From Bugula neritina (Eukaryota > Bryozoa > Gymnolaemata > Cheilostomatida > Bugulidae), in NCBI GenBank assembly GCA_964035545.1, contig OZ037767.1, positions 23,889,128-23,953,127 of the forward strand: DNA of 64,000 nucleotides, given 5' to 3'. Shown piece after piece: positions 13,401 to 29,892 of this stretch (its first letter is position 1; every line of letters begins with the position of its first letter). The translations under genes and the position numbers were made by a program. The notes beneath the pieces were generated by a model. That model made no database searches and was not told the DNA's origin. It was given only the letters and a program-made list of their open reading frames with translations.

Positions 13401-15570
13401 GCCAACCAACACTCAGGCAACAACCAATGAGATGGGCTCATCAGCATTACATAGTAGCAACTATGAAGGGTCACTTTTTACTGCATTGCAAACGGCACAT
13501 AAGTAAGTCATGTCCCAAACTATTAGATAAGTCAACAAAAATGATATAACACAGAGAAAGATTAAGATAAAGTTGCTGAATGCATAGTTTAAATTTAAAA
13601 TCTGGTGCATACAATATCAAGTTAATTGTGTGTTTGAATAAATTGCTATGCAAAGAAGTATAATATGTGGCCATTAGCTAAAATTTGATCTCAGTTAGAT
13701 CTTGATGTGGTATGTTATACTAAACATAGAATAGTTATACTCAAAGATAAACAGAAGGAGTTGTTGCACTGGAGATGCTATTACAAGTAATTCAAGAGTT
13801 GGTGACAAACAGAGCATGCGTGCTGCATTCATGAATTTATTGGTTATTTGAAGCCACGGCAGTAACAAATTAACTTTCCAATTAAACAACATGTCCGGTA
13901 CATAGTGTCAATCATTAGAATAGGATGTTGAAACTGAGCAAAATAAATGTAATTTAATTAAACCTTAAATTGAGTATGCATTATGTCACTGGCTAAATCT
14001 AAACGTAGGATAAGCTAGACAACATAATATAGATTATATTTCTATGCATGCATCAACCAAACGTATCTGAATTGTAGCATTCCTACTAGTTTTCCCTTCA
14101 CTACAGTCTATACTATACTAAACTACCCATCGAATAGCTTCAGGGGGAGACAACTAAGCAACCCAAACCACGCAGTAAATGTAGCAAACTACAATAACAG
14201 CAGGCTCGTACATAAATTACAAGATGGCAAACAAATGTGAGCTTTCCTATATACAGCATAGTAGGATCTTGGATATATATCATCAGTGTATAGTGTTTAC
14301 ATACTAGTCATATGATATAACATTGCTAGCTGCATAACTTATTATAAGGCAATATAAATTAATATAATAAATATAAATAATAATTATCTATTGTCAATAT
14401 ATTCTAAATATTATTATTATGTAAAGTATATTACAATAATTCATTTTTATGTAACATCATTAATATACATTACATTATTATATATACAATAAAAATATAT
14501 TATCATAAATATATAATAAAAATCTAATTTTACACTAGATGTCATTTATATAAAGATATATAAAATACACTGTTGGCTATGCTATCATGTATATATTGTT
14601 TAACTGGTTGGCATGCAATGTGTGTCAATTCACAGGGAAACTTTCTAAAACTTAAAAGATAAGAATTGTAGACTTTGTTGCTATAAAACAAACATATGAG
14701 ACAAAGAAGACAATTATAAGTGGCACCATGTTTGCTCTATATTAAAATGTGTTGCTAAGATAAACACATTGTCAATGAGTTTAGTAATACATAATATTAT
14801 TACATTACAGTGAAGGCCCTTGAGATTAGCCACTTAGGGTACTGTGAAGTAATATAATGAATAATAAATAAGCCCAATTCACCTACACCTTAGTGATAGA
14901 CATGATTGAAAGTACCTCACAAAGTGACCATTAAATGCTACAATTGACTGCAGTTATGAACAAGTTTCAAGCAACATTTAAACACTTTCTAGTTAAAATA
15001 TAAGCCAAGTAAATACCTTAAAACTCCAACATCGGCTTGAAGTTTCATCAAGTCTGACATAAATATTTATGATTTTATATTAAAAGAAGCAGCTAGACTA
15101 TCGGTTGTTTCTAGTCTGCACACAATCGTGAATACCTCATCATTTCGATAAACAAGAGTATAATTTCATTAAGAGGCAGAATTAAACAATGACAAGGCTT
15201 ATTAAAAGTAAAAGATGTATGAAAAATATATAAAGGAAAATGATGATGTTAATGCAATGCCACAGTTATATGCAATTGTGCAGTGATACTATGCATATAT
15301 GACCGCATAAACTGTTTGCATATCTCCAGAAGTAATAAACAAACTCACCGAGATGCTAGTGAGTGTGCAGCCAGAGTGTAGTGGGCCTATTCTGCTGCCA
15401 ATAGCTTTGGTGCTGGTTGAACTCACAGTCTCAAAACCAGAGTCAATACGTGAATGGCGAGAATTTCTCACGGACCTTTTATAGCAAGAACTAGGTTGGT
15501 TGCATTGCTGGCTAGAGTAGGGAGACTCAGCAATGTCATCTTCGCACAAACGCATAGAATCGTCAACCAT
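10431..15570 (-). CDS. unrecognised serine-rich protein, three exons
   Basis: Coding exons on the minus strand: 15570-15349 (the exon itself may begin at 15594), 12510-12328 and 10562-10452. All junctions are phase 0, with TAG acceptors and GTGAGT or GTAAGT donors. The first Met is at 15570 because a TAG stop lies in frame just upstream of 15594. The 172 residues are Ser, Arg and Gln rich with no domain I know. The first exon has an acidic start (MVDDS...CEDD) and a motif DSGFET at residues 43-48. The third exon ends at a GTGGGT donor; if it is not spliced, translation ends six codons later at TGA 10433-10431. It may extend into further exons, or be the 5' part of the ankyrin gene, but its phase-0 end does not fit the acceptors next to that gene's start. 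Function unknown. Confidence 0.55.
10600..10830. repeat. AT-rich tandem repeat, ATATACAATAACAT-like units
   Basis: Imperfect units of about 20 bases built on ATATACAATAACATATATT repeat through this stretch. It lies in the intron of the serine-rich gene. No function is visible. Confidence 0.6.
12034..12210. repeat. GTTAGTA-type minisatellite
   Basis: Degenerate tandem units of CAGTTAGTAGT and GTTAGTAACA run for about 175 bases in the intron next to exon 12510-12328 of the serine-rich gene. Confidence 0.7.
12528..12685. repeat. AGTACATACACCATT minisatellite
   Basis: About nine to ten imperfect copies of a 15-16 base unit (AGTACATACA followed by CCATT, CTATT or TCAAT) lie just upstream, on the minus strand, of the acceptor for exon 12510-12328. 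Confidence 0.8.
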
Positions 15571-15594
15571 TTCGGTGATAAATGCTAAACTCAC

Positions 15595-19062
<3,468 letters not shown>

Positions 19063-19246
19063 TGCAAAGATTGATGAGACCACCAGTGGGAAGGTTGTAG
19101 TGGAGAATGGCTACTGGTTGCCACATAAAAATACATCCCGATTCCTGAAGTTTAAAACTACTAAAAGAAGTTCTGACAGCTCAATCAGGTTGCCCACTGA
19201 TCAGGCCTACATTAACACAAATCTTCAATACTCGGAGCAAATTTAA
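19063..19246 (+). CDS. possible 3' coding exon, unrecognised
   Basis: An open frame follows a TTCAG acceptor at 19062 and ends at TAA 19244-19246 after 60 codons. Its composition (Lys, Thr, Ser and aromatic residues) looks protein-like. No partner exon was found and no family is recognised. A competing minus-strand open frame ends just upstream (18977-18744). It may be a terminal exon, a pseudogene or chance. Confidence 0.22.
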
Positions 19247-19296
19247 ATGTTGCTGTTATCCTGAACTTATTTAAAATGCCTTGTTACCTATTTCAG

Positions 19297-21507
19297 CGTT
19301 TGGACAGTATTATGTTATCTTTTTATACGATAGACTATTTACTACCAGATATGTAAGCTATAGCCTATACAGTGCTGAAATCTTTATTATATGCTATAAA
19401 ATATAATACATTGTAACAGTTTCAAATTAATTAATATGGCTCATCAGAACAGGGTATAGTTGAATTATTCTAAATTATAAATTAGGCTGATGACAAAACA
19501 GTAATAGGAAGTTGTTTTCTTACATGACCAAATTCTGAGAGGTAGGTGCAGTAATGGAGAAATTGAGAAAAGCCTGTATTCTAGAATAGAAATGTAGCAA
19601 AACAAGTTTTGTTCTCACAAGAATTTCAGTCTTTGCCCCAAACCAAAATTTATAAAGAACTTTAAAGAACTAAGGCTATCTTAATTTCTCCACTAGGTAC
19701 TGCTCCTAAATAAATTTTGAGTTGTCAAATTTACTAAAGTTTAATTAAGGCTTAAATTTAAAATCAACCGTTGATCCATTACATCACTTAGGTTTAATCA
19801 TCTGATCTGAGCAGATAGTACCGATGCTGACCATTACAGGCAGTAACTGAAATTGCTTATATGTTGGCAAAACAAGACATGCCCATTAGCCATACTGTTG
19901 TTGAACTTGTTAGTTGGAGTTATCCCACGTTTATAACCTTTTCGTTGGATAGTTTATAAATTAGTAGTTGGCGCGTACTATTAAAGTAATCTTCTGTGAC
20001 TCTACAACCTGAAGCCAATTTGCTATTTTATTTGGTAATTTTGCTGAGCCTTCTATTTCTCACTGACTATGTGCATTATGTACTGCTGCTGCTACTACTG
20101 CTGAAACTAGCACGCGATTGGCAATATGCCAAAACGGTTTACATATTTGGCATCGTTCCAAGCAAGCATATTTAGTCTGTAAATTATGTGCATAAGTATC
20201 GATCAAAATTTACATAACACAAGCAGGTTCAAACTAAAATTGATAAACCACTGTTTTAAAAAAGTATTCAGGTAGTAACTAAGTAATTATATATGTTGCA
20301 TGAAACTAATAAGATATCAGTTTTTTCTTTAGGCTTTCTTTAAACCAATAGAATCCTTTTTACGGTGAGTATGATCGATTATGGCACATGATTATTAGTA
20401 TTAATCCTATTCACTAATAATATTACACGCTTGGGAGATTTATAAATCATGAGTGCTGTTCCAAGTAGTAAAAACTGGCAGCTGAAGAGTTGTATTACAG
20501 ATTGAGATACTCTATACTAGCTTATAGTCTACAGATCCTTATCCATTGATAAAAATAATCTAGTCGCACTGCATCAGAGGTGTTAATCACGGAGCAGCAA
20601 CTGGACAGCAAGCCAAAGGTAGGAACTGTACACGCTGTAGCTATGCTTGTTGACTACTTGAACCAACAACTACCACTACATTCTCATTCTAGGAGTGCAA
20701 AATTTCTATTAGGCAGATCTTCTGTCATAGCCTATTAATCATTATTTATCTTTGACTTCCATAGTTTTTGTATCAGGAGAAAGAAATTACTTGGTTGAAT
20801 TTTATAACTAGCCTCTATCTAATATAATAATAATAATATATTGATATTCCTTATATTTATAATTCATAATAATAGTTGTAGTCAGTAGTGTAAGTGTTAC
20901 ACTTACAGCTCTCTATAACTAGGTACATGACTTCAATTTGAGTTGCTTGTTGCATAATTCAAATTAAGGGTAGCAGTAAATACCATAATTTGCAACTGTG
21001 GCATATTTAATGTCGATTTATTTGCTGTAATTATTAGGTTTGTGTCTATTACCAGTTTAAAGTTGGAAGTTCTGTAGCAACTACTGGTTTTGAGCACTGG
21101 GGTGGTGAAATGGAGAGTTTCTGAACCTCCTAGAATTCTGCATAACTCAGTGACTCCATCTTAAGAAATGTGTTGGGTGTAAAAGTTTAGTTTTTCACTG
21201 GATTTATAATCTTTTTGGTCTGGTTTGTGGAACATGGTTGCTTTATATTTCTTAGATATTCTTCTAATACAACTGACCCTATTAACTTGCAATTCTGCAT
21301 CTACCTTGCCTGGCAAATATTCTCTCGCAGCTCTACTTCTACTCTAATATCAGTCACCTGTCCATGAATAAACTGTACTCTGTATCTGTACTCTACTTTT
21401 TCTCTTCTATTATTAACTCTTTTTCACAGTCTGCTAACATTAACTGGTGTCACAGTTGGTTTTATTCCAAATACACAGCACAGCATGGAGCACCATCAGC
21501 CCAATAA
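19297..21507 (+). CDS. candidate four-exon 3' gene fragment, unrecognised
   Basis: Four short open exons can be chained with matching phases: 19297-19352 (donor GTAAGC), 20333-20364 (donor GTGAGT), 20564-20618 (donor GTAGGA) and 21430-21507, ending at TAA. The implied peptide of about 70 residues starts hydrophobic and aromatic (FGQYYVIFLYDRLF), then becomes polar. The 20333 and 21430 acceptors have strong pyrimidine tracts. Each exon is short enough to be open by chance in AT-rich DNA, and the first lies only 50 bases after another candidate stop. No upstream exon was found. Treat this as a hypothesis for transcript evidence to test. Confidence 0.25.
19539..19712 (+). mobile_element. hAT-like MITE, copy a
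   Basis: A 174-base element starts GAGGTAGGTGCAG and ends CTGCTCCTAAATA, with imperfect terminal inverted repeats of about 27 bases. Eight-base flanks AATTCTGA (19531-19538) and AATTTTGA (19713-19720) match at 7 of 8 positions. Copies b (56815) and c (61416, inverted) share the interior. Confidence 0.75.
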
Positions 21508-24500
21508 ACCTAAGGCTAAGTTAGCTTCAGCTCCCTGTAGCCTTAGTTCTTCTCTCCAGAGTGATAAATAGTCCTTTCTCCTTCCAACTCACTAACGCAG
21601 CTACAATCTGTTATAACAGGTCAAAGTTACAATAGTACATTGAGTAATTGACCGTATAGTACAAGGACAAGTTGTTTTAAACTTGAGGTTTCAAAGTGAC
21701 TGCTATTACTTTATCTAAATAATTAGCAGGCACACTTTGCCAGGCAAGTTATTTGGCATATCATCAGTGTATCCACCAAGTACGTTACAGAACCCAGCCA
21801 TGCCGTAGATTTACCAGACTAGGAGTAAAAATAGTTGGATATTGCTGCATAGGATTAGTGACAAGATGTTTTGTTGATTTTATAATTTTTCCAGTTCGGA
21901 TTGAATTCCTTTTTAACTCGAATTTATGAGCTGGTGACACTTCAAGAACTGGGTTATTATATAAATATTCACCTGTATTCTATCATCCAATTAATCTTTA
22001 ACCTCGGTGTGTTATAAAGCCTTGCGAATGATTCACCTGCCCGGCAGCTGAATCAAATAGTTTGCTTGTCCATTAATCCGGCAGCAAAAGTCATGTGTTG
22101 GATGAATAATAAACGGTGAATCACATGAATGTAACAAACTTTTATAAACAACAGAATTTAAATTCTTAGGTCAATAAAATAATGTCATAAATGTGTTTTC
22201 TAGATTATCTGACTTAGTAGTTAGGTAGATTGTGTGTTGTAAAGAATTGGATTTTTCAATGCTAAAAATGTAAACTTAGTAAAAGATAAATTTATAAAAA
22301 TCAACAATTTTTGAAGGCTACGACCAGTCATTAAAAGAATAAAACTAATTATTCACATTTTGCTTCTATTTTTCATGCATATCAGCAGGTTAACTTATCA
22401 AATAATCTCAAAAACTTTGCTGCCGCCTGATCAGCCTTGTTTTGGCAATAGGTGTTATTTATGCAAAACTAGCTGCAGCATTGGGTAGCAACGGCTAGGC
22501 CTGTAGTTGAGCTGCAGCACCGCTTCTTTTGTTGTTTTTGCTTTTCTAAGGAAGTTATAAATTGCTTGTAAAACTGATTGGCTATGATTATGTTTGTTTA
22601 GTGATCGATTCATTCACAGGTCATTTATTGAAACAAAAAATTGCACTCTGGAATGTAGAAACAACAAAACCGTTACAGTTCTGCCCTTACAAATCATTTG
22701 GTTTGTGCACAAAAGATTGTTTATGGTACACTCACAATCATATAGCTGACAATATTCAACTCTAAGTTCAAACTACTAGAATAGTGACTCTAGATGAGAG
22801 ATTTTTTCATCAAGAAATAAAAAAGCACATAAATTAAGAAGTTATATAATCAGAAAGCTAACTCAGCAGTAAAAATTACTCAAAAGGGCGGTCTATCTCT
22901 GTTTTCCGATGCTTCGTATCACAAGCAGTGTGGGCTGTGGGGCTGGTATTCGTGAAGCTTATATTGTATATTTTAGGATGAACTTTTCCTCAGAGTAGTG
23001 ACTGCTAATGTAAATTTCTTTGTAAAATTGTTAAATGACACCACAACCATAAGTTAATGCAAACCACAAACCGTATAAGCACCCATTAGCATAATGCATG
23101 CCTAAACGCAGTGAATGTAAAGTTCCTGGTCAAATTTTCCAGTATCTAAAAGTATTAATTCAGATGAAATAGCCTTCAACTGACATTGGCTACACACCTC
23201 CAACCATGACCTAGACTTAGAACAAAATACTTGAACCGGTAGTATCAATGGTATAAAAAGTGTATACTTAGTTGCAGAATTGAGAGCTATTTTTGCTTGG
23301 TTTGTGTTTGGATTTTGGAGTTGGGTTGACTTTATTTTAAAAATTAAAAAATTCTACTGCTACATATATCTACTAGAACTAGCACTTGTTACAGCTTTAC
23401 ACCTATCTCAAAATTAAATTTACTAATTGTGCAGTCTAAACAATTTTGCAGCCGCTGCAAAAACACAGGTTTTGTTAGTAGGGCCTGAAGTCAGTAAAAA
23501 CTTGTACTGAGGCAGTCTCCAAATAGAATAAACTATTCTAAGGGGATTATTACTACTATAACAATATTATTATGAATGAAAAATCTCAAGTTCCAACAAA
23601 AGCCAGTGAGTATTTGTTCTAGACTCGTAGTAGTGGAAAATTCCACTCAACAAGCTATCTAGTTATGGCCAATAAAAAGTTTATTTGTATATTAGCTTGT
23701 AGAACTAACTGTAATCCAGCCAGTAATGAGCTGCTAGTATTATTTATTGCTGTGTGCACTTGCTGCTTACATTTCACCATTTCCCCTTCATTGAATATTT
23801 TGCATTCGCTAAAAGTTGTGATTAAATCTGGGCTTACTAGTTATTATTCAAAAGTATCCAACCAAGAAGCAGTTTAGTTGAACGAGATCTAGCTTAAACG
23901 TTTATAGATCTGATTACATGACCTTGCATTAAGTTTTTCTGATATTGTCAATGTGAATGAGTAATCAACATCTGCTCCAGCACTATAACAGGTATTTTGA
24001 GGTAGGTGCACCTAAATGGGGACTTTAGGAAAAACATGGCTATTGGAACCAGCTGTTTTAACATCGAAGTTGTCATTTTTTCTTGTTGCCTTAAGTTTTT
24101 GTATTCAATAGGAACAGGAGACATTTAATAAAACATTTCTACTGCTACAAATATCCACTGGAACACTTGTTAAAGTTTTCTCACAAATGTATAACTTTGA
24201 ACTATTTGGCCAATCAAAACACCCAAATTTTGAAAAAGTTTGTGTTTATTCAGACCTTTTTGGTCAAGCAAAATACACCCATCCTTGATTGACCTCCTGA
24301 AAAGCAAACCATTCTGGTTTCAAAAAGGACTATATAGTGTAAATGGGTGAACCAAACACGTACTAAAATCAACTAACTTACCTTCTTACATCATTCACTG
24401 TTGAAAAATTGATTCTTAAAATATTCAAGTAAAGGTAACAACTAATAACTAGAAGATGATGTTTGCCTACTGAACAGTCACTCAGCTAAAAACATTTGAA

Positions 24501-27500
24501 AAACCTAAAATAGGGCTAAACTACCCCAATTGAAAAATTGTCTTGATAAGAATTGGATTATGTTGAGACTATAGCTACTAATGTTTTACATAATCTTTTG
24601 AAATGAGAGGTTTTAATTTCTCCTTTATGAAATTTGTTGAGATTATCCGCTGGTCTGTGACAGCTGTGTGTGTACCAGGTAGACTCTTGGACAATTTTTC
24701 TGTTGAGGCTTAAGTTCATTTAGGCCTGCTCTAGGTTGCACTTGTTCTTGTAATTTGGGTTGTTCAACAGATACTGGTTGATATAAGAATAGAGGTTGAG
24801 AGTATATTATTGTTGAGTTAATTAGCCTGCTATTGCAAGATGTAACAAAAACATTTTACTATATGCAGTAGGTCATATTGTAATTCTTTATGTTATTTAG
24901 TTTTCTTTGACCATGTTTTTTCATTTAAACTCCAGGAAAACTAACATGTTCTGTATTTATTGAAAAGACTCATATGTGGTATAGTTTATATATAATATTA
25001 GACATTGGCCTTTTTAAAAAAAAAACTGCTCATTGAAGATGATTTTACCTCCTGCATCTTGTAGCTCATTGCCAGATCTGCCACAAGCCAATATTATCAT
25101 AAAACATCTAAAACAACAGATCTCTCGTCAACCATGTTTTGATTTGTTTGAAGGAAAGCTTTTTAATTGATGCTTGACGTAACAATGTCATCAATGGTCA
25201 ATAACCATGACTAAAGTTGAAATTTGCATGTACTACACTATTGCAAGCTTACATGGAGGGAGTAATGTTCCAGGGAACGGTTGCTGGTGAAATCACATGC
25301 CTGGGTTCAGTGACGTCCAACTATAGATCAAAATAGGTAGAGTTAGTATTCGCAATGAAGGTTGAAAACTGTTTCCCATACTGTGAAATAATTTTTGTAA
25401 AAATTGTTTATAATCTAATAAGACTTTATCAAGTTGCTGAGAATGTTTGTGCTTTCATAATTTAAACTTTTTATTACTGCAGAATGTAATTGAATACACC
25501 TTAACGCCAGCAGTCTTTCAAAGTCTAAAATTTCCTCATAGTAAAACTACCCTTTCCAATACTTACGTGGAGGGAGGGGCTCTACACAATAAATGCTTTC
25601 CTTTTAAAACTCAGATTAAATTATAGTTTACAGTGGATAAATTTCACAACATATCATATGAAGTCGTTTTCAACCAATTTGTACACGCAGAGACTGTCTA
25701 CAGCATGGGTGCTCAACCTTTTTGGGACTGCAGACTGTCCACAGTTTGTAGTCCGAATTGTTTTATAAGCAGCTCTGAGTTGGGGGTTCTCTAGTTTGAA
25801 GTTGGGGGTTTCAATTAACCCAAACTCAAGAACTCCAAAATACTGCACTTAATCACCCCCAAATCGGAGCTGCTTATAGAGCAATTCTCTAGATGCATAG
25901 TTCAATCAGTTGCACAGTAACCACTCTGAGTTACTACTCTTCATTTGCAGTGTTCCACAAAGATTTGCACTTGGGAGACCTCATTTTCATCATGTAGAAT
26001 ATTCTTTATCTGTCGCAGGATGTTCAGATTTTTGGTTTTTGTTGTTGAGACAAACCTCTTTTATGAAAGTTTAAATCCACACCATGATCCATATTTAGCT
26101 AGTTAGCTGATGAAATCAATAATTGGTATAAAAGTAGATGTGATTCACCAGTTAAATTAAATTTTATTTTGTATAATAATATACCATATATATGTTAATT
26201 TTTTTTAAACAATAATATCAATGATTGGCTCAAAACAGCCCATTGGGATATTAAATTCTAAAAATAAGAAGCTAATTTGCCGAAACCAATAATATCAAAC
26301 TTTTGACCTGGTCATTGAATCATAACAAGAATAGTTCTGCCGTATATTTGTAGTAAGATAATTTGTCCATCCATCCATCCAAAGCAACTTCTCTAAATTT
26401 GCTATTAAAGCAACCTTCACAAAGATACTATTAATTATTGTATTTTGCTCAGGAGTAGAGAATAAATATGCAAACAAAAGTAATTAATATGTATGCACTA
26501 AAATTAGGTTCACTATACAACAATGTGACAATACTCATAAATTTATCTTCAGCAACGTTATAAAAAAGAATACAATAGCTAACATCTGATTTTACACCAA
26601 CCTAGCAACATTTCTTTCTGGTTTTTAGTTGCTAGTTTAAAATAGTTCCTTGCAGTGAAAAGGCAGGAAAGAAGGTGGGGAAGGAGAGGGTTTATACTTT
26701 CTGAACAGCCCTAAATTATTTAGTGTATGTTCAACTTACAACCGTCACTTTTCATGTATTTGTTCTCGGCCATTGTTCTTTGGTTATAATGCTTATGTGA
26801 GCTGGTAGCTTGAACTGTGCCTATTTATCGAACTGTTCACATTGGTACATCTTCATGAAAAATACTGCTATTGAAACAACCATCAAACTATGATAGAGAA
26901 CATTATTTTTTACAGCTGACAATATTTCCAATTATTGAAGGCTTTGATGATAATTCCAATTAATGAGGGCAGCAAATGACATAATAATATATTTCTGATT
27001 ACCTTAGTTGGACATGATGCAATTTCCTATATTGTGTTACACTTCAACCTTGTAGTATCATGTGAGTGCGGGAGCATTCAACTACTGCTAGTATTCCTCT
27101 TGCTATTTTCTAAGATGGAATTTGCTTTGTACTAAAGTCAGGCATATATAGCAGATATATAGACTTGAACATTGTAATAAAATTGTTGCTGGAGCCTGGA
27201 AGGTGTAAATATTGTTTGCAGATTATTTTGGCTTTGGTAATTGATGAGTAGTAATGGAATTATTGTAAATTCATTTCAGTTTTGTAACAATGGCTAATTG
27301 GAGCTGCACGTGTTTTATTTTGAACTATATAAAATATTCATCTGAAGTTTTCCAAATTATCTAGTTTACACGACCTACTCTCCCCCAACTCTAAAATGAA
27401 TGCAAAATAACACAAAGCTCTACTTGCGTGCGCTATGAGCTAGACAAGTGTGCCTAAGAACTTGTTTTCATTCGTGTAATGGTTAGACTTAGATCTAAGT

Positions 27501-29892
27501 TTATGTTAATGTGTAAAGCCTTATACAACCCGACCGTACTAAATGTTCATTCCCATTGTGGAACGTAACCATACTACACTATTGGCTCTGCCTTTATTAT
27601 TTTCCTTGTAATGATAATAGTAGCATTCACATTTGCGTTGTGCACATTGGTACAGCGACGGTAGTACTGGCTGCAGTCAAATTGTTATTGTCGTAATTAT
27701 TAATTTGCGGGTGAGATTATTAAATATCGTTAATATAATAATAAGTATAATACTAATAGTGAATGAGAGTAGTAGCAATTATTATTATCATACTTGCTAC
27801 TTCATAGTGATAGTCAAGTCATACTAATACTCACAGACTTAGTCTTACAGTTACTCTTGCTCTTAGTCTTACAGTTTCAAACTGAGTTTGAGTTGCTCTC
27901 CTCTGAGTCTGCCTCTTACTCTTGGAGTGATAGTGATACTGATAGTGATGCTCGTACTCGTACGATACTGATATTCATATTATAATTATTACTTAAAGTT
28001 AAAACTGTAAGTTTTAGTGACATCAGTATCAATATGATTAAGATTTAGATTGGCCGATTAGGAAATTCCCTATCAAATTGATCTTCATGTAACTACAATG
28101 AATATTAATATTTGATTATTTCATTTGATATTACTATTAGTCTCAGAAATTCCATTTTATCAATAGCTAAGTTTTTAAATGTATGTTTAGGTTTAGCACT
28201 AAAAGTAAAAGTCAAATGAAAGCCAAACCTGAAAATGGGTTGTAATACTAATTAATAATTATAATGTTATAGTATTACTATAACTATTAGTATTACAGTT
28301 GATTGAGATGAAATATTATTAACTCCAAGTCTAAAGTTATTTAGTAACAGTAATACTTATACTAATAGTACTAGTAATACTAATACTAATAGAAATAGTG
28401 AACTATAAATATGTAATAGTGTTATTTAAAATAACAGAATTTTATTTTGTTACATTAGATACAACTATAAGCGTTTATTTAAACAAGCAATAATTGCTAT
28501 TAGTATTAGTATTATCCTAATCACAATGATAATCAAATTTAATGCTATGACATTGACTGAAATTCCCCCTGACCCATAGTCTGATTATAAACTTTAAAGC
28601 AATATAAAGGAAGTATTAGTATTATTAATGTTATAATGAAATTAAATAAATCTTTTGAAGATGCTGGAGCCACTTGTATTTGTAATAGTTGTGGTTGCAC
28701 TTGTGAATGGAGAAAATTTATAAAGTCAAAACCAGCTAATTTCAGTGCTTATAATATAACTTATAACAGTCAAATATTTTTGAGTTTCAAGTTGAAAAAT
28801 TGAAATACCTTGACATTGCATCAGTATAGTGATAAGAGTCCATTTGCTAATTTCAGAAGTGCACTAATACTAATAATTGTAATATGTATTACTAGTGCTA
28901 TAGTAAAATTAGTGTCTAAATTGTATACAAATCTGCAAAACTATTCCTGAAAGTTAAACGTATTTACGAACAAATGGAGATTTTAAAAAAAAGTGTGTGT
29001 TATTTATCCAATTTATCAAAACTGTAGTCACTATTACTATATACTAGTTTTTGCTTTAAATTTTTTAATTGCAGAAAAATAAATGATTTAATGCTTTAGC
29101 TACAGGTTAGACTTGAAGGTTTTTTGTTTATATAGAGCATGGTAAGGTATACATTATATACACACACACCAAGAAGACAACTCTCAAGTTTTTCAAACTC
29201 TTGTCTATAAGAACTGTTGTGGAGTCACACTCAATCGTTATTTAAATTAAATATGATCTTTCAATTTTTTATACGCTGGTAGTTACAGAATTTATAAGGG
29301 CTGTAAAGGTGTTGTAGGTTTTCACAATATTTAGCTTCCATTCTAGATGTAGTTACAATAAACTAGATTGCTCTATTAACCTAATTAATTCGAATTTAAC
29401 AAATATTTCTAAATGTATAGCAAGATAAGGTTACAAAACATCTATATATATAATATATTAGTTCCAATTTAGTAACCAAACTAAAATATCGGTCTTCTCA
29501 GCATAAACAGTACCAACCATACCAGCCTCCGTTATTCGTGCTGCTTTCTTAGATGTTTTTATGATGATTGGCCAAAAATAGTACAAAAGGAGCTTGAAAA
29601 GTTTAAGACATCTTTAACATGAAATTTAGATTACTTCCGTTTAGATATGCATGCTTTATTGTTTCACTCCTTGTCACTTGTTTTAATATATTATTTTTTC
29701 TATTAGCTGTAGTGATCTAATTTTGATGTATGATTGTAGAAACCGTGTTGTGATTGGACCTTCCTAAGCTGTGGACAGCGGATATTCTAGTATTTAGAAA
29801 ACACCTGCAACACCTTGTGTAGTAACTGCTGATACCTGACACCTTTTACCAACACCTTGTACAGTGACTGTTGACACTTTTATTAGCTCAAT
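21508..29892. other. 8 kb gene-poor stretch
   Basis: No supported gene. Contents seen: a related pair of segments of about 70 bases near 23345-23425 and 24130-24200; a foldback element at 25756-25886; and, at 27.7-28.6 kb, degenerate ACT/AGT-rich short-period repeats that produce spurious Ser/Asp and Leu-rich frames. Confidence 0.5.
25756..25886. repeat. 131-bp foldback element with 20-bp terminal inverted repeats
   Basis: The arms at 25756-25775 (AATTGTTTTATAAGCAGCTC) and 25867-25886 match as reverse complements at about 17 to 18 of 20 positions. The interior repeats the word GTTGGGGGTT. This suggests a small non-autonomous DNA element, though no clear target-site duplication was seen. Confidence 0.6.

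Noticed and set aside
25039-25170. Plus-strand 43-codon frame with a possible acceptor at 25064
   Set aside because: Its residues look protein-like, but it is short, unpaired with any upstream exon and could be chance.
27633-27985. Leu-rich and Ser/Asp-rich plus-strand frames
   Set aside because: They are produced by the degenerate ACT/AGT-rich repeats.
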